Shown piece by piece: positions 7,344-14,186 of a stretch of DNA of 15,654 bases; the stretch's first letter is position 1; the number at the start of each line of letters is the position of its first letter. Below the pieces are notes generated by a model that saw nothing but the letters and a program-made list of their open reading frames with translations, ran no database searches and was not told the DNA's origin. This stretch comes from Lentzea sp. Its GTDB lineage: Bacteria > Actinomycetota > Actinomycetes > Mycobacteriales > Pseudonocardiaceae. The DNA lies in assembly GCA_030146905.1 (NCBI GenBank), contig JASLAV010000194.1, forward strand, positions 1-15,654, given 5' to 3'. The position numbers and the translations under genes are program-made.

Positions 7344-7727
7344 CAGCTCACACCCGCGGTGAGGCGCAGTGGCAGGCGGGCACACACCGACCAGCCGCGT
7401 CCCGGTGCCGGGCCGGCACGGAGCTCACCGCCGAGCAGCCGAGCACGCTCACGCATACCGGCAAGACCGTGGCCGGTGCCGGATTCGGCCTCGACTCGGC
7501 CGTCGTCGGTGATCTCCAACCGTACGTCGTCCTCGCAGTACTGAATGGACACTCGCGCGGTCGCGGTTCCCGCGTGGCGCAGGGTGTTCGTGAGTGCCTC
7601 CTGCACGATCCGGTACGCGGCGAGATCGACCGGTGCGGGCAGGTGCACCGGGTCACCGGTGATCGACACGTGTGTGGCCAGCCCGGAGGCACGCATCCGG
7701 TCGGCGAGCTCGATCTCGGCCAGCGCC
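7343..7727 (-). pseudogene. Sensor histidine kinase, C-terminal ATPase fragment
   Basis: The frame ends in TGA overlapping the response regulator's ATG. Residues reading LAEIELADRMRASGLATHVS, then LAAYRIVQEALTNTLRHAG (N box), LEITDDGR (G1 box) and GTGHGLAGMRERARLLGGEL (G2 box) are the HATPase_c domain of NarX/DesK-type kinases (HisKA_3 group). The membrane part and the dimerisation domain with the phosphorylated His should precede it but are absent: from about 7727 upstream the DNA is instead the 5' side of a peptidase remnant on the opposite strand. The frame stays open to 7852 through this foreign DNA, which would only add a meaningless N-terminus. It cannot autophosphorylate as it stands. 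Confidence 0.75.
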
Positions 7728-8162
7728 GTGATCGCGGTCAACGAACCACACGCACCGGGCGGCGTCGGCCCGCAGGACGCCGTGTCCACAATGGAGTCAG
7801 CGGTGCAGGACGCCGTCGGCCGGGGCGATGCCGACCCGAACCGGGGCGGCATCGCCGGCTACAGCCGTGGAGCGCAGATCACCCAACGCGCACTGGCCAT
7901 CTCGGCGGTGTTCGAAGCAGGGGCGTCCGGCGATGGCGGGGACGGCAACGAGGTCGGCGACCGCGTCAACGCGCCGCTGCTGGCCCAGACAACCGAGACA
8001 GTCGACGTGCTGCTCGCCCCTGTCGTCAAAAGGCTGCGGGCACGCGGCATCCCCGCCGAGATGGTGCTGTTCCCCGACGAGACGCATGCCTTCCACCAGC
8101 CACGGCACCGAGAAGCGGCCATGCGGCAGAACCTGGCCTGGTTCGGCAGGCACCTGGGCTGA
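7725..8162 (+). pseudogene. S9/prolyl-oligopeptidase-like serine peptidase, C-terminal remnant
   Basis: The sequence reads VIAVNEPHAPGGVGPQ, then SAVQDAVGRGDADPNR, the nucleophile elbow GYSRGAQITQRALAIS, VFEAGASGDGG, and after it DRVNAPLLAQTTETVDVLL, LRARGIPAEMVLFPDETHAF (with the catalytic-His region) and HREAAMRQNLAWFGRHLG before TGA. These are typical parts of S9-family peptidases, which normally run 600-700 residues with an N-terminal beta-propeller. The whole N-terminal domain is missing, and the roughly 40-50 residues expected between ASGDGG and NAPLL are reduced to a few, so there is also an internal deletion. The frame extends back to 7545 only as antisense of the kinase fragment. It is probably a dead gene. 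Confidence 0.65.
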
Positions 8163-8173
8163 CGACGCCCTGG

Positions 8174-8196
8174 CCGGCCGGGCTACGTCCGGCCGG
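8174..8196. terminator. Bidirectional hairpin terminator
   Basis: A perfect 8-bp inverted repeat CCGGCCGG / CCGGCCGG with a 7-nt loop GCTACGT. It lies between convergent genes (peptidase remnant on +, LysR on -), and the LysR stop codon (8183-8185, CTA on +) lies in the loop. There is no U tract, as is usual for high-GC actinobacteria. Confidence 0.6.
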
Positions 8197-9106
8197 AACG
8201 CGCCGCCCCCTGGTCTTGGATCACCGCAGCGGCACGGTGCAGCTCGACGAGGACCGTTTGGACGGCCTTTCGCGCTGTGCGTTCGGGCCGGTGGAGCACA
8301 TCGATGTGACGGCTGGCCTGCACACCGCTCAGCGGTCTGAGCACCACGCCGGGATGTGGGCGGGTGGTCCACCGCGGCATCAGCGCGAGTCCGCCGCCGG
8401 CCGCCACTGCCTCGGCGGTCACCGTGAACTCGTTGATGCGGTGGACGATGTCGAGGCGGCGGTTGGCGACGCTGGCGATGGCCTCGACGATCGCCATGAG
8501 GGGATAGCCCTCGCGGACGGTGATCCACGGCTCGTCGGCGACGTCCTCCGGCGAGAGTTGCGGTTTGCGGGCCAGCGGGTGCCCCGGGGGCAGGGCGACG
8601 TCGAGAGGTTCGCGCATCAGGGTGGTGGCGATCACGGTACGCGGCCACGGCGGAGCGTGATCGAGACGATGAGCGAGCACAAGGTCGTAGTCACGGGTCA
8701 GAGCCGGGAAGCGGTGCTGCGTGACGTCTTCGTCGCCAAGAGCCACGCGCGGCCGGTCCAGGCCTGCGAGACCGCGCAGCAGGAGTGGCCAGAACACCGA
8801 GGCCGCGCTGTGGAAGGCGGCCACCGTCACTTCGCCATCCGGTTGTTCCACGAAGTCGGTGACGGCGCGACGCGCCCGTGCCAGAGCGCTTTCCACCTCG
8901 ATGGCCGCCGCTGCCAGGGCCTGCCCGGCGTCCGTCAGGGAAACTCGCCGACCGGTGCGTTCGGTCAGCGGAACCGGGATCGAGCGCTGGAGCAGTCGCA
9001 GTTGCTGGGAGATCGCGGACGGCGTCACGTGGAGCGCCTCTGCGACCGCGGTGACGCTCCCCAGTTCTCCCAGCTCACGCAGGATCCGCAACTGCCTCTC
9101 GTCCAC
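8183..9106 (-). CDS. LysR-family transcriptional regulator
   Basis: A 307-residue protein. N-terminal winged helix-turn-helix at residues 3-60: RQLRILRELGELGSVTAVAE, then ALHVTPSAISQQLRLL and LTERTGRRVSLTDAG, an excellent LysR match. A substrate-binding domain follows (about 90-295) with VTVAAFHSAASVFWPLLLRG and the typical MREPLDVALPPGHPL loop. The start is GTG at 9106, giving the normal family N-terminus (VDERQLRIL); no in-frame ATG is close. It is divergent from an EamA-type exporter with about 65 bp between start codons, so it most likely controls that exporter and itself. A TGTAG-N5-CTACA element (the T-N11-A LysR box pattern) sits 9 bp upstream of its start. The co-inducer is unknown. 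Confidence 0.92.
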   Translation of the reverse strand: MDERQLRILRELGELGSVTAVAEALHVTPSAISQQLRLLQRSIPVPLTERTGRRVSLTDAGQALAAAAIEVESALARARRAVTDFVEQPDGEVTVAAFHSAASVFWPLLLRGLAGLDRPRVALGDEDVTQHRFPALTRDYDLVLAHRLDHAPPWPRTVIATTLMREPLDVALPPGHPLARKPQLSPEDVADEPWITVREGYPLMAIVEAIASVANRRLDIVHRINEFTVTAEAVAAGGGLALMPRWTTRPHPGVVLRPLSGVQASRHIDVLHRPERTARKAVQTVLVELHRAAAVIQDQGAARSGRT

Positions 9107-9114
9107 CTCGACAG

Positions 9115-9129
9115 TGTAGGCCTGCTACA
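9115..9129. promoter_or_regulatory. Candidate LysR binding site (T-N11-A)
   Basis: A perfect dyad TGTAG-GCCTG-CTACA of 15 bp fits the LysR T-N11-A consensus and lies in the gap between the divergent lysR and exporter genes, close to the lysR start. A second, weaker dyad (GAAG...CTTC, within 9138-9160) lies on the exporter side. Confidence 0.45.
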
Positions 9130-9171
9130 TCTTTGCTTAAGAAGTTGGTCGTTTTCTTCAACGTCCTGGTG

Positions 9172-10200
9172 ATGAAGCGTGAACGCATGTTCGCCACCCG
9201 CCGCGCCGATGTGGTCCTGCTCCTGGTCGCACTGGTCTGGGGCTCCAGCTACCTGTCAGCCAAGACGGCCACCGCCGCGCTGCCGGTCCTGGCGGTGCTG
9301 TTCGCCCGGTACGCCATCTCTGCCCTCTCATGCGGCGCGTTGGCCGGACTTCGACGACGGCCGCCCCGCTGGACTCGTGACGAGGTTCGCAGCGGGTCCG
9401 TCCTCGGGATCACCCAGGCAGCCGTTCTGGCGGTGGAGACCTACGGAGTCGCACACACCAGCGCCGCCAACGCCGGCCTGATCATCAGCCTGACCATCGT
9501 GCTCACTCCCCTGCTCGACCGTCGTGGAGGTCGTCGCCTGCCCATGACATTCTTCGTCGCAGCGGGTCTGTGCGTCCTGGCAGTCGGGCTGCTCACGTCG
9601 AGTACAGGACTGCACGCACCCCGTCTCGGGGACGCGCTGATGCTCGCAGCCGCCGTCATACGAGCCGGCCACGTCGCACTCGTCGGCCGGCTCACCGTGG
9701 GGCGCCCCGTAGACCCGTTGCACCTCACGACCATCCAGACCGTCGTCGGCACCGCGCTGTTCCTGCCACTCGCGATCCCCCACCTGCCCGAGCTCGCCCG
9801 CAGCAGCGCCACGACCTGGTACCAGCTGGTCTACCTCGCCTTGTTCTGCAGCGTGTTCGCTTTCCTGGCCCAGACGTGGGCTGTGCAGGGCACCTCAGCC
9901 AGCCGGGCCACCCTGCTGCTGGGCACCGAACCGATCTGGGCGGTCGCCATCGGAATCAGCCTCGGCGGCGAGCGGCTCACCGTGTGGACGATTCTCGGCG
10001 CCACCTTGATGATCGCCGGAACCTACTGGGGGCAGGCCGTCGAACGCGCCCACCGCGCCGGCCTTCACGTGCCTCCTGGTGATGCGCATGCCTCTTCCGT
10101 CTATTCGATGTCGAATGGAAACAGGGAGGCCCAGGACCGATCGCGTGGGGAAAATGTCCGCAATAGTTCTGCAGACCTTGAATCAGCTGGTCATGACTAG
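9172..10200 (+). CDS. EamA/DMT-superfamily transporter (10 TM exporter)
   Basis: Start chosen at ATG 9172; ATG 9187 (MFATRRADVV) is an equal alternative and a TTG at 9133 is unlikely. The protein has two EamA repeats with ten hydrophobic helices: the first begins VVLLLVALVWGSSYLSAKTA, and the second ends ASRATLLLGTEPIWAVAIG, then WTILGATLMIAGTYWG. This is the drug/metabolite transporter family; members export metabolites or drugs, usually by proton exchange. After the last helix, about 45 polar residues follow (from about 10080) in AT-richer DNA, an atypical tail that probably reads through the promoter region of the next gene after loss of the original stop. It is divergent from lysR, which probably regulates it. 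Substrate unknown. Confidence 0.88.
   Translation: MKRERMFATRRADVVLLLVALVWGSSYLSAKTATAALPVLAVLFARYAISALSCGALAGLRRRPPRWTRDEVRSGSVLGITQAAVLAVETYGVAHTSAANAGLIISLTIVLTPLLDRRGGRRLPMTFFVAAGLCVLAVGLLTSSTGLHAPRLGDALMLAAAVIRAGHVALVGRLTVGRPVDPLHLTTIQTVVGTALFLPLAIPHLPELARSSATTWYQLVYLALFCSVFAFLAQTWAVQGTSASRATLLLGTEPIWAVAIGISLGGERLTVWTILGATLMIAGTYWGQAVERAHRAGLHVPPGDAHASSVYSMSNGNREAQDRSRGENVRNSSADLESAGHD
10103..10116. promoter_or_regulatory. Palindrome upstream of the SARP gene
   Basis: A perfect dyad ATTCGA-TG-TCGAAT, in a locally AT-richer stretch (10080-10213) just upstream of the SARP start codon and inside the odd EamA C-terminal tail. It looks like an operator for a dimeric regulator of the SARP gene; the binding protein is not known. 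Confidence 0.35.
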
Positions 10201-10213
10201 TTAGTTCGGTCTT

Positions 10214-12961
10214 ATGCCAGTGGAGTTCCGCGTGCTCGGCGACGTCGAGGTGCTTGTCGACGGTCAGAGCGTCGATGTCGGGCACGCGCGGCAGCGGTGC
10301 GTGCTGGTGGCGCTGCTCCACGACGTCGGAAAGCCGGTTCCGGTGGAGCGGCTCCTGAGCCGGGTGTGGGGAGAGCACCTGCCGCATCGCGGCAAGAACG
10401 TGCTGTACGGCTACCTCTCACGGCTGCGCCAGGCACTCGCGGCAGCAGGTGACGTGACGATCGTCAAGGAACGCGCGGGCTACGTGCTCACCGCCGATCC
10501 CGCCGCGGTCGACCTCCACCGCTTCCGGCGGCTGATCGCCGAAGCGGGGACGGCGGATGACGACGAGGCGGTCCGGTTGCTCAACCGTGCGCTCGCGCTG
10601 TGGCGGGGCAAGCCGTTCGAAAGGCTGACCACGCCGTGGCTGGAGGATCTGCGCGCCACCCTCGAAGCCGAGCGGTTCGCCGCGGTGCTGGACCGCAACG
10701 AGGTGGCGATACGACTCGGCAGACAGGACGACGTGCTGGGAGAGATGTTCCGCGAAGCCGCGACACACCCGCTGGACGAACGGCTCGCGGGTCAGGTGAT
10801 CCTGGCGCTGCACAGGTCGGGTCGCCACGTTGACGCCGACCGGCATTACGCCGAGCTGAGCCGCAGGCTGGCCGACGAGCTCGGGGTCGCTCCGAGCCCG
10901 GCCGTCCGGGAGCGGCACGAGCTCTCGCCCGCCGCGCTGCAACGGCGGCCCGACCTGCCTGTGCCACGGCAGCTCCTCGCGCACTCGCCGTTCTTCGTCG
11001 GGCGGGAGGGGGAGCTGGAAGGGCTCAACGACCTGCTGCGCGAGCATCGGCCACTGGTGGCGATCAGCGGCGCCGCCGGGGTGGGGAAGACGACGCTGGC
11101 CATGCACTGGGCGCACAGCGCGCAGGAGTCGTTTCCCGACGGTCAGCTCTACGTCAACCTGCGGGGGTTCGAGCACGCCGGGTCCGCCGTGCCGCCGGAG
11201 GAGGTGTTGCGGTCGCTGCTCACCACGCTGGGTGTGCCGCCCGATCGTGTTCCGCCGGACATCGACGCGATGGCAGCCGCATACCGCAGTCTCCTGAGCT
11301 CACGGCGGTTCCTGGTGGTGCTGGACAACGCGCGGGACGTGCAGCAGGTCCGCCCGCTGCTACCCGGTGCCGGCACCTCGATGGTGGTCGTGACCAGCCG
11401 CAACCACCTGATAGGTCTCGTCGCCGGGGACGGCGCGCATCTGGTCACCCTGCGCCAGATGGACCGCCGTGAGGCCCGCGCACTGCTGGAGCGCCACCTC
11501 GGCCGCGACCGGATGGAGGCGGAACCCCAGGCGGTCGACGCGCTCATCGCGGGTGCGGGGTTCCTGCCCCTCGCACTCGCGGTGCTCGCCGCCAGAGCCT
11601 CGCTGAACCCCGCTTTCTCCCTGAAGGCACTGGCGGGCGAGCTGGACAGCGAACAGTCGCGTTTGGACACCCTGGACGACGACGACCCGAAGACCAGCGT
11701 GAGGGCCGCGATCTCGTTGTCCTGCCAGCACCTCGGACCTGCGGCCGCACGGGTGTTCTGCCTGCTCGGCGTCCACCCGGGTCCTGACGTCACCGCCGCG
11801 GCGACGGCGAGCCTGGCCGGACTGCCCGTCGAGGAGGCGGAGGTCGCGCTGGACGAGCTGGCGCGCGTGCACCTGGCAGAGGAACACCAGCTGGGCCGGT
11901 TCGTCTTCCACGACCTGGTGCGGGGATACGCCGCGGAGCAGTTCCGGTTGAAGGCACTGGTGGCGGCAAGAGAGGCCGCAGTGCGCCGTCTCCTGGACCA
12001 CTACGTGCACACGGCGTTCTCCGGGGCATTGTCGTTGCGTCCCATGAGGGACCGCATCGACGTGGGCCCTCCGGCACCGGGAGCCCGCCCTGAACCGCTG
12101 AACGACTACCAGGCCGCGTGGCGGTGGTTCGAAGACGAGATCGCGGTGCTGCTGCGACTACTCCCCCTTGCCGCCTCGGAAGGGTTCGACCAGCACGTGT
12201 GGCAACTGGCCTGGACGACCGCGGACTTCCTGGACCGCCAAGGCAGGTGGCACGACTGGGTCGAGATCGGCACGGCCGCACTCGCGGCCGGCGCGAGACT
12301 GGCCGACCAGCGCGCGCTCGCGAGTGCGCACCGCGGTCTCGGCCAGGCGTTCATCATGTTGCGTTCCTTCGCCAAGGCGCGGGCCCACCTCACGTCGGCG
12401 CTGGAACTCGGTGACACTCCCGTCGACAAGGCGGGCGTTCATCGCGACCTCGCGCTGATGGCCGACGCGCAAGGCAGCTACGCCGAGGCACTGGACCACG
12501 GCCAACGCGCACTGGAGATCTACCGGGAGTGCGGTCACCGCGCAGGCGAGGCCGCCGCGCTGAACCAGGTTGGCTGGTACCTCTGCCAGCTGGGCAGTCA
12601 CGACCGCGCGCTGACGATGTGCCAGGAGGCGCTTGAACGACATCACGGGGTCGGTGACTGGACAGGCGAAGCGGTCACGTGGGACAGCCTGGGCTTCATC
12701 CACCACCACATGGGCGCGCACGCTCGTGCGATCGAGTGCTACCAAAGAGCACTCGCGCTGTACCGGGAACTCGGAGACGTGTTCGAGAACGCCGCGACCC
12801 TCACCCGCCTTGCCGACGCACATCTCGCGGAAGGCGGCACATCCGCGGCGCGAGACGCCCTGAGCGGCGCGGCGGCCCTGCTCGACGACCTGAGTCATCC
12901 TGACGCCAGAGGCGTTCGCGCGCGGCTCGCCGCCTTGGTCGCTGGTGGCGAGCGGCGTTGA
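10214..12961 (+). CDS. SARP-family regulator, AfsR-type (wHTH-BTAD-NB-ARC-TPR)
   Basis: A 915-residue intact protein. Residues about 1-95: OmpR-like winged helix (VEFRVLGDVEVLVDG start, RLLSRVWGEHLPHRGKNVLY, LSRLRQAL, the classic SARP motif). Residues about 98-240: bacterial transcriptional activator domain (FRRLIAEAG, LALWRGKPF, ADELGVAPSPAVRE). Residues about 255-500: NB-ARC ATPase with Walker A GAAGVGKTT (286-294), Walker B VVLDNA (368-373, D371) and GFLPLALAVLAARAS. Residues about 640-890: TPR-type helical repeats (HRGLGQAFIMLRSFAKARAH, YAEALDHGQRALEIY, RAIECYQRALALYRELGD). This is the AfsR/large-SARP layout, which activates secondary-metabolite genes, with ATPase and TPR parts as control modules. 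ATG at 10214 lies 13 nt after the exporter stop with no clear Shine-Dalgarno. No biosynthetic genes are seen around it, so its target is unknown. Confidence 0.93.
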   Translation: MPVEFRVLGDVEVLVDGQSVDVGHARQRCVLVALLHDVGKPVPVERLLSRVWGEHLPHRGKNVLYGYLSRLRQALAAAGDVTIVKERAGYVLTADPAAVDLHRFRRLIAEAGTADDDEAVRLLNRALALWRGKPFERLTTPWLEDLRATLEAERFAAVLDRNEVAIRLGRQDDVLGEMFREAATHPLDERLAGQVILALHRSGRHVDADRHYAELSRRLADELGVAPSPAVRERHELSPAALQRRPDLPVPRQLLAHSPFFVGREGELEGLNDLLREHRPLVAISGAAGVGKTTLAMHWAHSAQESFPDGQLYVNLRGFEHAGSAVPPEEVLRSLLTTLGVPPDRVPPDIDAMAAAYRSLLSSRRFLVVLDNARDVQQVRPLLPGAGTSMVVVTSRNHLIGLVAGDGAHLVTLRQMDRREARALLERHLGRDRMEAEPQAVDALIAGAGFLPLALAVLAARASLNPAFSLKALAGELDSEQSRLDTLDDDDPKTSVRAAISLSCQHLGPAAARVFCLLGVHPGPDVTAAATASLAGLPVEEAEVALDELARVHLAEEHQLGRFVFHDLVRGYAAEQFRLKALVAAREAAVRRLLDHYVHTAFSGALSLRPMRDRIDVGPPAPGARPEPLNDYQAAWRWFEDEIAVLLRLLPLAASEGFDQHVWQLAWTTADFLDRQGRWHDWVEIGTAALAAGARLADQRALASAHRGLGQAFIMLRSFAKARAHLTSALELGDTPVDKAGVHRDLALMADAQGSYAEALDHGQRALEIYRECGHRAGEAAALNQVGWYLCQLGSHDRALTMCQEALERHHGVGDWTGEAVTWDSLGFIHHHMGAHARAIECYQRALALYRELGDVFENAATLTRLADAHLAEGGTSAARDALSGAAALLDDLSHPDARGVRARLAALVAGGERR

Positions 12962-13106
12962 GGCAGCAGTTCGCCGAAGCGACGACGGCGTTGGCGCGCA
13001 GCTCGTCTGCGGTTTCGCGCCGAGCAACTGCATCAGGTTCAGAGACGCCGGATGCTCTTCGGCCCGCGGCTGGGTGATCACGTCGAAGGCGCGGCGCAAC
13101 GCTTCC
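12962..13106. other. Untranslated or decayed DNA after the SARP gene
   Basis: No gene is recognised between the SARP stop and the SDR-like remnant. Open frames exist on both strands, but none has a start with ribosome site or a family motif; the minus-strand frame (EALRRAFDVITQ, LNLMQLLGAKPQ) was not identified. Confidence 0.35.
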
Positions 13107-13181
13107 CACGGGCGCGGCCACATCATCTACCTGTCCAGCATGCTCGGTCTCCCCGCGTTCCCCACCACCTCGGCCTGGTAG
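13107..13181 (+). pseudogene. Possible short-chain dehydrogenase (SDR) fragment
   Basis: Twenty-four codons ending in TAG read GRGHIIYLSSMLGLPAFPTT plus SAW. This resembles the beta-5 strand / catalytic Ser segment of classical SDRs (GHIVNxSSxxGxxAxPxxSxY), cut just where the YxxxK active site should follow. It ends at exactly the point where the IS630 transposase remnant begins on the other strand, so it may be what is left of a gene at the element's edge. The match is short and uncertain. Confidence 0.3.
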
Positions 13182-13781
13182 GCGTCGAGCAGCAGTTCGA
13201 GGAAGTAGCAGAACACCACGGAGACCTTCTTCACGGAGACGCGGTGGCGCCGGGTGCCGGGTGCCGGGTGGCGAGGTTGATCGCGCCGTGCAGGGTGCGG
13301 CGAATGTTGCTGCCGGGAGTGAGGATCCGGTGGCGCAGGTGGCGTCGTGGTCGGGGTCGCCTGTGGCGATCAGGCGGGGTCGCCGCCAGCTGGCCTGTTC
13401 ACGTAACCGCCGGTAGAAGGTGCGCAGGCTCATCTGCGGTCGTCGTGCGGCGCGCCAGAGCCGGGCGGTGGTCCAGGCTTTCGGTGTCAGCAACAGGGTG
13501 TGGATGCGTTGCCCGAGCCGCGGGCTGCCCAGCCGGGGACGTCCGCTGCGCGGCCGGTCGGGAAGTCCCGCGATGCCGTCGCGGGTGTGCCGTGCGATCC
13601 AGCGGCGCACCGTGACCGGCTCGTAGTGCAGCAGATCGGCGATCTCGGGTGCGTTCATCCCGGACGCGGACAGCAAGACGATGACGATGCGGGCGGCGAC
13701 CCGCCACGGACCGTGCAGCGCGGTGATCAAATCGAGGTGCTGGACAGGGGTCAAGTCGGCATGGACATGCGTGGGGCGCAT
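13178..13781 (-). mobile_element. Degenerate IS630-family transposase
   Basis: From ATG at 13781 the first frame has a helix-turn-helix (ASGMNAPEIADLLHYEPVTV, RRWIARHTRDGIAGLPDRPR, SGRPRL) typical of IS630 N-termini, continuing RTFYRRLREQASWRRPRLIA and DPDHDATC (to 13335). The roughly 30 residues that should follow, including the first catalytic Asp (AEDE region), are gone. A second frame resumes with ILTPGSNIRRTLHGAINLAT, and a third gives HRVSVKKVSVVFCYFLELLL and DAY (to 13178), where homology stops before the remaining catalytic acids. A tandem heptamer (GCCGGGT three times, 13249-13269) lies at the second frame change. It is inactive. Terminal repeats and the TA duplication were not found. 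Confidence 0.75.
13249..13269. repeat. Tandem heptanucleotide repeat, 3 x GCCGGGT
   Basis: Three perfect head-to-tail copies of GCCGGGT lie inside the IS630 remnant. Because the unit is 7 bp, each copy gained or lost shifts the frame, and the transposase frame does change here. Replication slippage is the simplest explanation. Confidence 0.8.
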
Positions 13782-13815
13782 GCTGGTGAAGGCCTCGTCG
13801 GGTGTGTTGTGTGTG

Positions 13816-14132
13816 GTAACTCAATCCAACCCGACGGGGCTCTTCACGTTCGCGGCAAGGTCAACTCACGCGAGTTACGGACACAACTTCTGGCAACAGG
13901 CTCAGACCAGTGGCGGCACCCATACCGATTGTTTCGCGAACGCCGGATCCAGGCGCATCTACGACCAGTTCAGCCGGAGCGTCCGGGTCACCGAGATCTG
14001 GAAGGGGAACAACAGCGTCCAGTGGAACGGCTACATGCGGTGCATCAGGACATCCCGATCGACAGGAGGACCTCATTCGCCTGGCCGAACAACCCCGGTG
14101 GAGTGAGGCTGGACGAGATCCGGATCCTCTGA
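13816..14132 (+). pseudogene. Remnant of a small, probably secreted protein, frameshifted
   Basis: One frame reads NPTGLFTFAARSTHASYGHN, FWQQAQTSGGTHTDCFANAG, SRRIYDQFSRSVRVTEIWKG, NNSVQWNGYM (to about 14040). The frame one base over then carries on as HQDIPIDRRTSFAWPNNPGG and VRLDEIRIL to TGA at 14130-14132. Joined, this makes a plausible domain of about 105 residues; the CFANAG...GNN...W pattern recalls small extracellular beta/gamma-crystallin or killer-toxin-like proteins of actinobacteria. That resemblance is from memory and weak. There is no start codon or signal peptide: upstream DNA belongs to the IS630 end zone, so the element or a linked deletion probably removed the 5' part. A second lesion, a one-base indel near 14040, breaks the frame. 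Confidence 0.5.
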
Positions 14133-14186
14133 GGGGCGTGCCGGCATAACGGATACTGGCGGGGCGCACGATCCGGAGGGGGACCC

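Noticed and set aside
7205..9172. 655-codon plus-strand frame spanning response regulator to lysR
   Set aside because: It runs antisense over real genes with clear motifs; low-complexity Arg/Gly/His composition.
12158..13126. Minus-strand frame starting MMWPRPWEAL under the SARP 3' end
   Set aside because: Mostly antisense of the SARP TPR region; the first 50 residues lie in the gap but match no family I recognise.
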